Of a stretch of DNA of 64,000 bases, positions 36,328 through 47,709 are shown in pieces. The notes beneath the pieces were generated by a model, which ran no database searches, had not been told where the DNA came from, and saw only the letters and a program-made list of their open reading frames with translations. The DNA comes from Sorghum bicolor (lineage: Eukaryota; Streptophyta; Magnoliopsida; Poales; Poaceae), in NCBI RefSeq assembly GCF_000003195.3, contig NC_012873.2, forward strand, positions 10,129,894 through 10,193,893, read 5' to 3'. Position numbers and translations under genes: made by a program. Positions within the stretch are counted from its first letter, which is position 1. Every line of letters starts with the position of its first letter.

Positions 36328-36572
36328 ATTCTACCCCCCTTAAAATGAATCTCGTCCTCGAGATTCAGAATGGGCTTAGATCTTCTGAGAGAAACAGGAA
36401 AATATCTTGATAATCCTTTCATCTTCACAACTTGCATACCAAACTTCAACACTTGTCTCAAGGTCACACCTCGTGAACATAATTTCCATTGAATAACTAT
36501 TATTCATAATTGACCAAAGTCCATCTTGACTACTAATTTCCTTTAGCTTACAACTCCAAGAGACATGGGAAC

Positions 36573-37247
36573 TTAATATGCATTTGCTTCATCAGGTAGG
36601 AGTGGACCACCGTGATACTCAATTCTTTTTCCTGACGGTGCTGTTAAGAGCATTTTGTACTCGGTACCGTAGATCACTCCTTTGTGTGCACATAACCATC
36701 CATTACCAAGGACCAAGGGAATACCAAGTGACTCTAGCACAATGAGTTTTACAGTGAAGTTCTCCTTGTTTATGACCAAATTGATATTGGAGCACACCTG
36801 ATCTGCTTGTATTTCTCCCACTGAAGTTTGAACTAGTAAAGGCTTCTTCGTTGGGCACTTTACCCTCTCGATTGTCTTTACGAGGTCGGCAGAAATGAAA
36901 GAATGTCAAGCACTCGGGTCAAACAGAGCAAAAACTTGCACTGAGTCTACTTGAATATAGCCACCAACCACTTTGGTAGCTCCATGAATGTTATGTCTAT
37001 CCACATTGTTCAGTCTTCCATTGATATAGTCTCGTTGCACCTTACTTCCATGAGCAGACTTCTTACGACTTTTCCTTTTTCTCTTTCGCCGTTGTGGATT
37101 CTGATTTGATTCACTTCCAACTTGCTCTTCAGTATCATTATTTTGATAGTACTCAGTTTCATCATACACATAACATCCATCAAGGGTAGGATCATCATTC
37201 TCTTCCCACTTATCAGTAAGAGGCATCATATAGGGCTCCTGATCCAT
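36573..37247 (-). pseudogene. Aspartic protease remnant, internal region 2
   Basis: Same as the copy at 31107-31781, including the altered active-site loop with its TGA, apart from one Ser-to-Asn difference upstream. Confidence 0.8.
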
Positions 37248-38213
37248 GGGATACTACACTCCCTGTCATGAAATGACCAACGTCAATGACACGAGAAGGA
37301 GAGATGATTATATTCATAGAATATCTCACGAGACAACTCTCACTTCAAGATGAGTTGAAAATGCATCAACCCGTGATATCAAGGTACTACCCCCTTAAGA
37401 AAGGTCGACTAGGAGGCACAAGGAAGGTAGCTTGCACTTTTTCTTAACAAGTTATCTTGCATTGAGACCCTTTTGACATCCCAAGGAACTTATGTGCAAG
37501 GAAGAAACAAATATCCTGATTTTCCTCGCGATATGAAAAATCATTAGCGCAGTAAAATGGACATAACTATTGTTCTGTTAATCCAATAGGGTTATAGCTT
37601 ATACCGTTAGAAAGCTTAGAGAATTTTCTACAACCTTTCTATAGAACACTTTTCCAAATTCTATAGTTATATTTGTCCAAAACAGCAGGCAACCAAAACT
37701 GGTCCAGATTCTTGACAGCACATCTATATCGTCTTGTGATTTTTGTAACTTCCAAACCATAAAAGCTATGAGGGTGATTCTTGTGGTCAGAGAAATATAT
37801 TGAAGTCTACTATCATCCAGAATTTTCTCATGATTTTTAGTCATCCAAGAACAGAGACATAAACCGATAAAGATGAGATACTCTAGAAAGACAGGATAAG
37901 GTAACAAGAGAGAAACCAAAACCCAACTATTTATGTCATTAATCCTTATGCCTTAGACATATAAACTAAATGAAATTGTGAAGAAACTCACAAGATCATT
38001 ACACTTATTACAAAGATCCAAATCAAACATAAACATAAAGACAATTCAACCAAGCAGTAAAGGTTCACAAGGCACACAAACTCGACTTTCGCTACTAGCG
38101 TTTTTATTACACAAGGGCACAATCTCCTATATCTTAAACTCAGTGTGGCTTCTTTGATGATACTACTGTTGGTTCTTCTGTGGACAAGACTTTACATAGT
38201 GTCCTTCCTGTCG

Positions 38214-38888
38214 TCAGTGATAACACTTTTTCTTAGCTGGATCCTTCGTGATATCATTTTCCACTGAGGTGTTGCTCGCTGTGTTATCAGTTCGCTGACT
38301 CTGAAGGTTTGTCTCTGGCTGGCTAGCTTTCTTCCTAACTTGGTTGATCCTTTGAGGTTGAAACTCTTTATAAGTGATGGTCCATCCATCTATGCATACC
38401 TCATGAGCGGTGGGGTTAGCTTGAGAAGTTTCTTCATCTCCAAGGTTTGGATTTTCATGGCCAGGGTTCAAAGCTAAATGTGACGACTTAGGATTTGAAT
38501 GTTGTTCACTTCCTAATGCTGGCTCTAGTGATTTTGCCTTCCTCTTCTTATCCTCATTAGTCACACCATTTGGTTTTACCTTAACTTCCTTTTTAGATGA
38601 CCTATTCTGAAGACAAGGAAGACCGTAATGCCTACAACAATGGCATTGATCCTGATATCCCGATGCATTACTATCAACACCTCCATGGGTTCTCATATTT
38701 TTCCAAGCTTCTGCTACTTGTCTCTTCACTGGTCCTGAGATGCACTGCTGAGAGTTCCCATTATGAGTCATTCCTTCCACTACTTGCTTTTGCATGGCTA
38801 GAAGCTTCTCCTTGTCGAATGCTTTTACGAGTGGCATCTCTGAGTCCTTTTGTTCCTTCATGTTAATGGTCTCGTCGTTATGAGCCAT
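38214..38888 (-). CDS. Gag-like protein, second copy, ending inside a zinc knuckle
   Basis: Residue for residue the same as the frame at 32748-33422, with the same TGA at the second zinc-knuckle cysteine position. Confidence 0.65.
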   Translation of the reverse strand: MAHNDETINMKEQKDSEMPLVKAFDKEKLLAMQKQVVEGMTHNGNSQQCISGPVKRQVAEAWKNMRTHGGVDSNASGYQDQCHCCRHYGLPCLQNRSSKKEVKVKPNGVTNEDKKRKAKSLEPALGSEQHSNPKSSHLALNPGHENPNLGDEETSQANPTAHEVCIDGWTITYKEFQPQRINQVRKKASQPETNLQSQRTDNTASNTSVENDITKDPAKKKCYH

Positions 38889-39084
38889 CTAAATAGACAA
38901 GGAGGTTGGATTTAGAATAGAGACAAAGTTTTATAATAAAATAGGGCAGAGGTAAGCATAATTTTTTGTTAGCAATTATCAAGGTTAAGGTGAAAGCAAG
39001 AAGTAAGCAGAGATAGAAGCATTCTAAAACGTCCGGTTCTAACTAGGCTTGCGTCCTACAGTCAGCATTGCTTTGATACCACTT

Positions 39085-41783
39085 TGTAACACCCGATTTT
39101 AAGGACAAAATCAGATATGCACCATATGTGAGTTTTAGAAGACAAGACTCACATATAGCTACAAATAAGGGGTAATATCAAAGGACAATGCATAAATTAT
39201 ATAGCGTGGATAATAAATTAGAAACAACCTTGGGCAGCAAACACGGAAGAGAACTCCAAACTTCGGGTGTTAACCTCACTCAACAGGATCCAACTGACTG
39301 GTTGATCACAAGCCCAAAACTTATCCTGAGGTGTGGGGGAGATAGCAAGAGTGAGTTCAAGACGAACTCCGCAAGTATAACAACTAGATTGTATAGATCC
39401 CACAATCTCATGATCAATGTGACATAAATAATATAGAGCATTAAACAATAATCAATGAGTTTCTTAACACAAGATTCATCACCCTTAATGTAAGAGTTCC
39501 CAAGGCCGCTCGTGACCGTGAGCACGGCTAGTATACCAGTTTTTAACACTCTGCAGAGGTTGTACATCTTTACCCATGAGTCATGATTTACCCTTTCGCC
39601 TGAGGTGATCAGCCTCGTAACCCACTACCAAGGTAGGTCGGCAGGGATCACTATGAAGTCTTTCAAAGGTTCGTCTAACAAGTTAGGGCCGCTTGGTTTC
39701 GGTAGTCAGTCCGTGTGATTCTACCACTCGCAGGGAATCCACGGTCTGCTATCCCCCATTTGCGCCACACGGGTAACCTCTAACAAGCTAGAAAAATTAC
39801 TCATACTTGACTAAAGCCAGAGCCATTATAGCCCTCATGGTTGCACTTTCATCCCGGTTATCACTTACGAATAAATCCTCAAGTTGTTAACAAGTCATTA
39901 TTATCATTTGTTACTTTATATCAATCTAGTCACAAGATCATGGTCATAGAATTAAAATCCAAATGCTATACTTGCCTTAATCCAATTGCTCCTACTGGTC
40001 CTGCTGATCTTACTTGCTTCCAAGACTCTGATCTTGATCACCGAAGTAATGCCCACTGCTAAGCTCGGTCACCAAACATCAACACACAAGCAATCGGAGA
40101 CTGACATACACGAAGCAAACAAGATTACAATTAGAACAGTACACCAGCAGTAAATAAATGTAAATAAAAGTTTTCCAAAATCATCTACACGCTACTACGA
40201 TCACGTCAACAGGAAATTCAAGGAAAACGGAGTTACGACGCGAAATCTACTCATTAAACGGGACTGCAAAGGCTATCTACGGACTTGTATTTATCTAGGA
40301 AACCTAAAAGTGATGAACCTAGACAACAATGATACCAACGTGAAGCTCATGAAATTATAAAACTAATGCAACTTGAACGGATCGAATCGGAGCTAAAACG
40401 GAGAAGATATGAATTTTCTAAGATTTTCCTATAGAAAAGTAATTAATTAAATAGGGTCACAAAATTAAAAAGTTTCCAACTGAGTAAATAATATTATTAA
40501 CATGTAGAGCTCATGATTTCGAATCTAACGCAATTTGAATGGGTCAAATCGGAGTTAAAATAAATATTTTATGAGCTAAATGAAGTCAGTGGCAAAAGTG
40601 TAATTACTGAAAACGTATTTTGGAAACAACAGAGATGCTTTACGTTTTCGAAAACAGAAAACGTATTCTACAAACACGCTTTGGACTGCGGGTTCGATAT
40701 TTAAATAACTCAGGGGTTCTTTTGAAAAAGTTACGGCCGAAGGGGTATGGGCATTTCCTGGCCGTTGGATTTCGTTCGGACGGTCTTGATTAGATCGGGG
40801 TAAAGTGAGGGGGTCCTGCTGACCGCCGGCGGCCTGGGCGGCGGCGCCATGGCCGGATTTTGGCCAGACCTCGTCGGAGTTTGTGGTTTTCGCATGCCCG
40901 AGCACCATTCGACAAACCGAGGGCATGGGGACAAAGGGGAACTTCGCGCGAACTCACCTAGGGTACCAATCGGAGGCTAGGAGGGCTTGGAGAGGCGCAC
41001 CACGAGGAAAGGCGGACGGCTTCTCCCTGAGCATGTTCGGTGAAGATTTAGGAGCGATAGATCGCGCTAGAGAGTAAAAGGAAGGGCTCGGCAGCTTCTT
41101 TACCTCGACACAACGCTCGGCAAGGAGGTTACAGGGGAGGAAACTCGGCCAAACGGATTCTCCACCACGGCGGCGATCTTGGCAGCGCACGGTGCTTCCC
41201 AAGCGATGCAGAGAAGGGGGAAAGGCGGAATGGGCGAGGAGAGCGGCTCGGGTGCGGCGCGGTTCCAAAAGGGGAAGGAGCGGGGCGGGCGGGTGGAGAT
41301 CGTGGGGAGCGGGGGGGGTTGCGACTTGCGGCTCTGCCGCCGAGAGAGAGAGAGAGAGCAGTTGGGGAGGAGGGGGAAGGAACTGACAAGCGGGCCTCGC
41401 TTGTCGGTGAGAGAGAGGGGAAAGGGGGAGAAAGGCCGGCTGGCTGGGCCGCGGCCCAGGAAGGAGAGCGCGGGGGGGGGGGAAGATCTGGGCCAAAAAC
41501 CGAAAAGGGGGAAGGGGGAAAGAGAAGTTTTTTTCCTTTTTATTTTCCAAGCAAATTTTTCAAACTCTTTTCAAAATGAATTTTGAATTCAAATTCCTTT
41601 GCTCAAAACCACTCATCACATAAAAGAAGTGCACCAGCATGTATGCAACAAAATATTAGTCTAAACTTATATTTAATTTTATTCTCCCAAAATTTATTAT
41701 TTTCCTATATTGAAATGCTCACAAAAATTAACTATAAAATCAAATTCAACTATTTAAAAACAATCAAATTTTAGGGTGTTACA
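39085..41783 (-). repeat. LTR 3 of the three-LTR element (2699 bp)
   Basis: TGTAACACCC to GGGTGTTACA. It is the most diverged of the three: cgcaTgcccg near 40893, a shorter (GA)n, 11 G in the poly-G run, and loss of one 'ggctggcaggctgg' repeat near 41440. Confidence 0.92.
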
Positions 41784-41788
41784 ACAGA
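41784..41788. repeat. Right 5-bp target site duplication (ACAGA)
   Basis: ACAGA follows the terminal TGTTACA of LTR 3 and matches 28144-28148. Confidence 0.8.
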
Positions 41789-42353
41789 CTCTAAAAATCT
41801 AAAATGTTTCTCGTCAAAGGCACCGATTCAGTTCTTCCTCTCTAGGCATGATTCACTTTCTTCACAAGTTCGGTTCACTTTGCATGCGTCCTAGTATGAC
41901 GAAGATTCTTTCAACTTCTGACTAGAGATGCTCCGAGTTTCCTAAATTCTGAATACAGAATAATAAGACTCGGCCTCATACTTTTGCTGGGTACAACGAA
42001 TGTTTCTACTCCCGCACAGTTGTAGTGGAGACGTGGAGTGACCTTTTTTAATTATATAGTTGGCTTAGGTTATAGGTTCACTAAAGTTAACGAATTGATA
42101 CGAAAACTTTTGACTTTAGAGCATGGATGATGAGAAGAATAAGTCCTTAACCTGTTTGTAATGGCTTCGTATCCCTGTAATATCAAGATTGTGTTTGGTT
42201 CTACTTCTGAAAACGTCTTTCTGCTATCAAAAAGCAGAAAGTCAATCAAATAGATAGAGCCCAAACATGCTTTTTTAAGAATAGTTAGTTTCGGGTAGTA
42301 TAATTTTCACGGGACCTTAGGTCCTGCTTTTGGGTTTCAGCTTTTTCAAATAG
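41789..42353. other. Intergenic, no gene recognised
   Basis: AT-rich spacer between the retroelement and the next MITE. It includes transposon-like phrases (ctgcttttgggtttcagctttt) but no bounded element. Confidence 0.35.
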
Positions 42354-42596
42354 GGCCTTGTTTAGTTCCTAAAACTGAAAAGTTTTCGGAACTGTAGCAC
42401 TTTCGTTTGTTTGTGATAAATATTGTCTAATTATAGACTAACTAAGGTCAAAAGATTCGTCTCGTGATTTACAGTCAAACTGTGTGATTAGTTTTTATTT
42501 TCGTCTATATTTAATGCTTCATGCATATGTCGCAAGATTCAATGTGACAGAGAATCTTGAAAACTTTTTAGATTTCGGGGTGAACTAAACAAGGCC
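42354..42596 (+). mobile_element. GGCCTTGTTTAGTT-family MITE, copy 6
   Basis: GGCCTTGTTTAGTTCC to GAACTAAACAAGGCC with the full family interior. It sits about 0.4 kb downstream of the first UGT stop codon. Confidence 0.88.
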
Positions 42597-42974
42597 TAGG
42601 TGAAAATAGAGACTTTTTTTAGTTGTTAAGAGAGAGAGAGGTTTTATAATTGTTTTAACCAAACAACTTATAACTTTTTTATAGCACATAGCTCATAATG
42701 ATTTTTTTTTTCATAGCTTACAATAGCTTTTTCACGGTTCACAGCTCAACTAAACAGAACCTAAGGCATCCGATAGATTTCTTTTCATAAAATTATCTTA
42801 GGTGAAGAGAAACACGTACGCAAGCAAAAAAAAAATATAGAGTACTCCTAGTCCATAAACCATAATTACCGCACCCACTGACCCACTGATGAATGGTACT
42901 GAGGAGAATAAAAATTACTCAAATTAATAGAAAATTTAGTTTTTATCTCCTCTGATTCACGGGAAGAAAACGAA

Positions 42975-44486
42975 TCATGCCGTCGATCCATTCCCGTTGA
43001 CAAGTGCAGCCTTCAGCTTGCCGGCGACCTCCCCCATCGCCCGCCGGGAAGACCCTTCCGGCGACCACGCCCGCTTCGAAGCCTCACGCAGCTCTCTCGC
43101 CCGGCCGCGCACCGCGCTTCCCTCCTCCCCCTCCATGAGCTCCCTCACCGCAGCCGCGATCACCTCGCGCGTCACCAACCCGTACTGGCCGTGGCCGCGC
43201 GCCGCCGGCCGCAGCGCCACGCCGGTCACCTCGGTCAGGATGGCCGCGTTCGTCTTCTGCTCCGCGTACAGTGGCCACGCGACCATCGGCACGCCGGCCG
43301 CCACGCTCTCCAGCGTCGAGTTCCAGCCGCAGTGCGACACGAAGGACGCCGTCGCCGGGTGAGACAGCACACGCACCTGCGGCGCCCACGCCACGACGGC
43401 GAGGCCCCGGCCGCTCGTCCTCTGCACGAATCCCTCGGGAAGCCACGCCAGTGGGTCGTCCTTGTCGCCGGGGATCGTCCCCAGGGCGCAGGGGTTGCCG
43501 TCGAGGCTCGGCATGCGCACGACCCAAAGAAACCTGTGGCCGCTCATCTCCAGCCCGGCGGCGAGCTCGGCCGTCTGCTCCACGGACAGCGCGCCACCGG
43601 TGCCGAAGGAGACGTATACCACTGAGCCCTCCGGCTGGCGATCCAGCCATTCCAAGCATCCCGATTCATCGGCTTCGTCGCCGGAGCTTGACCGGACGAA
43701 GGGCCCCACAGGGTACACCGGAGGGAACGCGCCGTCCTCGGCGTCCCGCTTGAACATGTCCGCCATGGCGACCTCCAGCTCCTCGAAGCTGTTCACCAAG
43801 AAGCCATCGGCGCGGCCGTATCTCCGCGCCTCCTCAACGAGATAGGCGTACACGGGGTCTTCGCTTTCCCGGAACCCGTCGGGGAGGTCGGCGTGGCGGA
43901 GAAGCGGGCCTCCAGGGAGCGGGAGCGGGTCCGGGAGGTCACGGTACTCGCCGGGGGCGGCGTCGCCATGGATCTCCACGATGTGGCGCATGATGGAGAT
44001 CATGGCGAAGCTGTTGGGGAAGAAGACGTACCCCAGCGCGCCGAGCTCCGCGGCGAGCGGCAGCGCCGCGGTTCCGAAGAAGTCGCAGACGAGCGCGGTC
44101 ACCGGGCCGCGGCCGCTGGCGCCGTCCATGAGCGCGCGGAGGTGTGGCAGCGAGCGGCGGACGAGCTCGAACATGAGGGTACCGAAGCCGACGTCCGGGG
44201 GCAGGTCGTCGAGGGACACAGCAGGGAGCACCGCGGTCGCGACGGAGGACGGCAGCGAGGACAGCACCGCGGCGTCGTTGGCCGGGTCGGACATGCCGGT
44301 GAGCATGACCAGCGTGACCGCGAAGCCGTGGTCCATGGCGAGCCGCCGCGCGAGCTCCACCAGTGGGATGAGGTGGCCCGCGCCGGGGCTCGCGAACAGC
44401 ACAACCTGCTGCTGTGACGGAAGGTTCTCCATGAGCTCCGGCGGCGACAGCCACTCGGTCGACGCACCGGTGGTCGTCGCTGCCAT
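42975..44486 (-). CDS. UDP-glycosyltransferase, UGT72-like (gene A)
   Basis: A cytosolic family-1 glycosyltransferase, expected to move glucose from UDP-glucose to small phenolic-type acceptors. Single exon, 503 residues, normal for the family. His38 in PGAGHLIP is the likely catalytic base and Asp135 in VCDFFG its partner. The 44-residue PSPG sugar-donor box runs from Trp367 (WAPQVRVLSHPA) through HCGWNS to Gln410 (PLYAEQ), complete with the final Gln typical of UDP-glucose users. 'YRDLPDPLPLPGG' and 'DDPLAWLPEGF' are typical of group E / UGT72 (hydroquinone glucosyltransferase-like) enzymes. The ATG at 44486 is followed by a 20-residue extension before the conserved N-terminal strand; a later Met is possible (Met19). 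A paralogue lies about 4 kb upstream in the same orientation. The exact acceptor cannot be read from sequence. Confidence 0.93.
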   Translation of the reverse strand: MAATTTGASTEWLSPPELMENLPSQQQVVLFASPGAGHLIPLVELARRLAMDHGFAVTLVMLTGMSDPANDAAVLSSLPSSVATAVLPAVSLDDLPPDVGFGTLMFELVRRSLPHLRALMDGASGRGPVTALVCDFFGTAALPLAAELGALGYVFFPNSFAMISIMRHIVEIHGDAAPGEYRDLPDPLPLPGGPLLRHADLPDGFRESEDPVYAYLVEEARRYGRADGFLVNSFEELEVAMADMFKRDAEDGAFPPVYPVGPFVRSSSGDEADESGCLEWLDRQPEGSVVYVSFGTGGALSVEQTAELAAGLEMSGHRFLWVVRMPSLDGNPCALGTIPGDKDDPLAWLPEGFVQRTSGRGLAVVAWAPQVRVLSHPATASFVSHCGWNSTLESVAAGVPMVAWPLYAEQKTNAAILTEVTGVALRPAARGHGQYGLVTREVIAAAVRELMEGEEGSAVRGRARELREASKRAWSPEGSSRRAMGEVAGKLKAALVNGNGSTA

Positions 44487-45050
44487 GTTGAAATGTCACC
44501 CTCGCACACGTATGGTTGGTGCCTAGGTGGCGCCTCACTTCGTAGTAGTAGTTTTGAGCGTTTTATGTCAAACAATGGATGACAGTATTGCAAGTGTAAA
44601 ATTAATGTGATGAGAGAATAATTCAACGACCTCATCATGGAAAAATAATGGATGACAGAGATTGTTGTGTTTTCCATGTCTTCGCTTCCGTTTGGTTTAG
44701 ACATTGGAATCAGTCCAAGAACTTATTTGCAGCTGGAGTTGATATTTGACATTACAATTTGCAAGCATTTAGGGGGGTGTCTCTGTGTAATCACTTGTGA
44801 ACCTACTTTTGTTTTAATTAATAATTTCCTGTAGAGGTGCAAACCCCTCCGGTTTCCCTCAAAAGAAAATTGCAAGCATTTGAAGATTTGACCTCATATA
44901 TCACAATGACATGTCGAGTCAACCTGACTCGTTAATTGGCTTGCGAGGGCTTTGTGCTCATTTTTTTGGTAGATTCACAAAGAGTAATTATAGTGAAATC
45001 AATTGAGGTTTGGAGAGTGATCTACTGGCTTCCAAGTGAAGTGTTGATCT
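44487..45050. other. Upstream region of UGT gene A; possible LINE 3' fragment
   Basis: Positions 44760-44865 read 'gtctctgtgtaatcacttgtg' then 'tttaattaataatttcctg' and 'caaacccctccggtttccct', resembling LINE 3' ends in grasses. Promoter elements cannot be assigned with confidence. Confidence 0.3.
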
Positions 45051-45052
45051 TA

Positions 45053-45264
45053 GGTCAGTCTCAATGTATAGTTTCATGACACAGTTATCTAGACTATAAA
45101 CTACGTAACTGAGCCACATGAGTTTCATGAGGGATGAAACTTCTCTCTCATCTGATGAAACTCCTTCATTTAATGACCCTATCAAATCAGTAATTTTGCT
45201 TATGTAACACTCTATTTAATGTGCATGACGCCCTCATAAAATATGTATTGAGACTGGTCTTAGG
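45053..45264 (+). mobile_element. MITE with TCAGTCTCAATG ends
   Basis: It starts AGGTCAGTCTCAATGTATAG and ends TGTATTGAGACTGGTCTTAG. These are inverted repeats of a common grass MITE; the 'gtttcatgac' and 'ggatgaaac' blocks recur inside. Confidence 0.75.
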
Positions 45265-45582
45265 ATCCACCTCAACGGAGACGGGTGTTGGCAAGCAATC
45301 CAAAAAAATCTTTGTGTTGTCACTTACCTTTATTGGTTCTGTCTCAACACTTGCATTTACATTTTCATATCTTATACTTGTGTTGATTGATAGCCATGCC
45401 CGTGCTCGAGCCCTCTCGTTCATGCTCGTGCCTTATCCGCTGCACCCAAGCCCTCTCGTGTCGTGCCCTCCACCTCGATCCAGTAAATGGGATTTCAGAG
45501 GTTTGTCGTGTGGAGCAGTAAAACGGCTTCGAATGCGGTTTAAGGAGCGGTACTAAACAAGGACTTAATAAGCATAATATAA

Positions 45583-45942
45583 GGCCTTGTTTAGTTCGCT
45601 AAAACAAACATTTTGAGTGTCACATCGAATATGTCGAAAGAATATTGAGAGTGGTTTTTTGGATACTAATAAAAAAAAACAAATTATACAGCTTGACTGA
45701 AAACTACGAGACAAATTTATTAAGCCTAATTAATCCAGCATTAGCACATGGGTTACTATAGTAATTATGGCTAATCATGAACTAATTAGTCTTAAAAGAT
45801 TAACGCGATTTACAATCAAACTGTGCAATTTTTTTATCTATATTTAATGTTCTATACATGTGTCCAAAAATTCGATGTGATATGTGAAAAGTTTTTAGAT
45901 GGGGAACTAAATAAAGTTTTTATGTGGAGAATTAAACAGACC
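45583..45942 (+). mobile_element. Longer MITE of the subfamily seen at 8167
   Basis: It starts GGCCTTGTTTAGTTCGC, has 'gtgtcacatcgaatatgtcg' and 'gcattagcacatgggttac' inside, and ends GAATTAAACAGACC. Slightly degenerate. Confidence 0.75.
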
Positions 45943-46609
45943 TGATGGAATCAGATTCGTGCTTAATATGCACTGCACCTCAAGTAGAATACGCGAACAT
46001 AAAAGAATCCAAAAGAAAGCCAAATCCTGATTCCTGACATATAAAACTTGGGCGAGATGGAACTATTCTATCAGATATATTATATATTTCCATAAAAGAT
46101 GCCATGGGCTGATGGGCATCACAGAAAAGCAAATAATTACCCGCAAACAAAACGAAGAAAAGCAAATGGTTCCAGAAATTTAAGCCATTTGCACCATTGA
46201 GAATGTTTACAGTTATTAAGCTATAGGGCTCGTGATTTTTAATGCATTTTCCCGCCAAAATTTTGAACTCCAGTATCATGCAAAAAGAAAAGAAAAGAAA
46301 AGAAAAGAAAAGGAAAGGAGTAGAACGGAACGGTAAGGAGAGGATGGAGTTCGAGTCATGTTGGTTGGGCCACGTGAGCCCAACATAAATGGGCCAGATC
46401 AGGGCCTAGTTTGTGGCCCAGTTGAAAACTGTCAATTCCCGCTTGGGCGGCCCAGATGTCGCCCGTCTCCGGCTGATGGAGACAATCGAGCGCACGAGCG
46501 CACCTGCTGAAAATTTTAAATTTCCGTTTGAGGTTGTCAGATTTTGACTTTTTTTTATTTTACAAACGATTTCGAACATGGACATGGTTTATTTTTTAAG
46601 TTTTCGTAT
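45943..46609. other. Intergenic with an AAAAG microsatellite
   Basis: A run of AAAAG units (about seven, the last ones imperfect) spans 46281-46317. No gene is recognised. Confidence 0.5.
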
Positions 46610-47395
46610 TATGATAAGTCTATCAGCGGTCCCTAAACTTATTTGGATGTGTCATTCTGCAAAACGACGGTTTAAATAGCTAAACTTGTTCGGTTGTGTC
46701 ATCTTAGTCTCTAAATTTAAAAATCTCCCATATAGGTTTTCAAATTTGTTCATTTGTGTCATCTCGATCTCTAAACTTGTTTTTAAGTCTCATCTAGGTC
46801 AAAACAAGACGAATCTAAAAACTCTATATTGAAAAGTAACTCATAACTCTTTCATATGAACTCAAATGAAGATAAACTTTATATCAAAATTGTAGACAAC
46901 AACGTGATATACAAATTTGCAGTTGAAAAGTTTTTAAATTGAAATCATTTAGGGTCCTAAATTTTTTTATAAGTTTATAGATTTTGAAATTTAAAATTAA
47001 ATTTTATAACACTAAATGACTTCAAATAAAAAAACTTTTTAACTACAAAGTTGTAGATTGTGTTGAGGACTATAACTTTGGTACAAAGTTTATCTTCATT
47101 CGAGTTCATATGAAAAAGTTATGAATTATTTTTTGATATAGAGTTTTTAGATCACTTTGTTTTTACCCGGATGAGATTCAAAACCAAGTTTAGGGACTGG
47201 GATGACACAGCTGAACAAATTTGAGGACCTAAACGGGTGATTTCTAAGTTTAGAGACCGGGATGATATAACTGAACAAGTTTAGGGACCAAAATAACACA
47301 GACGAACAAGTTCGAGGACCTAAATGATCGATTTATGAGTTTAGGGACCAGAATAACACGATAGTGCAAGTTTAGAGACCGGTGGTGCACTTTAC
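46610..47395 (+). mobile_element. Foldback-like element, about 785 bp
   Basis: The left part reads 'cagcggtccctaaacttatt' with further 'ctaaacttgttcggttgtgtc' blocks. The right part is its inverse, with repeated 'gtttagggacc' and ending 'gtttagagaccggtggtgcac'. The arms also match deep inside: 'aactctttcatatgaactc' near 46845 against 'gagttcatatgaaaaagtt' near 47101, and 'gaagataaactttatatc' against 'gtacaaagtttatcttc'. The centre is AT-rich. No transposase. Confidence 0.7.
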
Positions 47396-47465
47396 TTTAA
47401 AAAATAAATAAGTTCTCAACGAGATCTAGATCTTTCTGTTTCGAAATGTTTTTATGTAAGATTAT

Positions 47466-47709
47466 GGCCATGTTTAGTTCCTCAATCAAAACATTTCGTT
47501 ACACTGTAGCTTTTTTCGTTTGTTTGTGGTAATTATTGTCCAACCATGGACTAACTAGGCTCAAAAGATTCCTCTTGTCGATTTCGACTAAACTGTGTAA
47601 TTAGTCTTTATTTTTATCTATATTTAATACTCTATGCATACGTCTAAAGATTCAATGTGACGGGAAATCTTGAAAAGTTTTGGGTTTTTGGGAGGAAGTA
47701 AACAAGGCC
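47466..47709 (+). mobile_element. GGCCTTGTTTAGTT-family MITE, copy 7
   Basis: It starts GGCCATGTTTAGTTCC and ends GTAAACAAGGCC, with the family interior (gactaactagg, caaaagattcc). Confidence 0.82.

Larger units (their letters stand above)
36328..39084 (-). mobile_element. Internal region 2 of the retroelement (2757 bp)
   Basis: Same length and content as internal region 1. One visible difference is cattgTtcagtct near 37007 where region 1 has cattgCtcagtct, changing Ser to Asn in the protease-side frame. The primer-binding site is at about 39069-39080. Confidence 0.9.
28149..41783 (-). mobile_element. Tekay/Del-type Gypsy retroelement with three LTRs and two internal regions
   Basis: The order is LTR, internal, LTR, internal, LTR: 28149-30861, 30862-33618, 33619-36327, 36328-39084, 39085-41783. 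Each LTR starts TGTAACACCC and ends GGGTGTTACA. On the minus strand TGGTATCAAAGC (an initiator-Met tRNA primer site) follows two LTR copies, and a purine tract, AAGGGGGGTAGAAT, precedes each internal/LTR border. The phrase GAATCTCGAGGACGAGATTC just before that tract is typical of Tekay/Del chromoviruses. The 5-bp duplication ACAGA flanks only the outer edges. The internal regions carry a gag-like frame and a protease-like remnant, but no reverse transcriptase, RNase H or integrase, so the element is non-autonomous. Copies differ at very few positions. Confidence 0.92.

Noticed and set aside
43084..44704. Long overlapping frames antisense or shifted to UGT gene A
   Set aside because: These are shadows of a GC-rich coding sequence; only the 503-residue frame has catalytic motifs.
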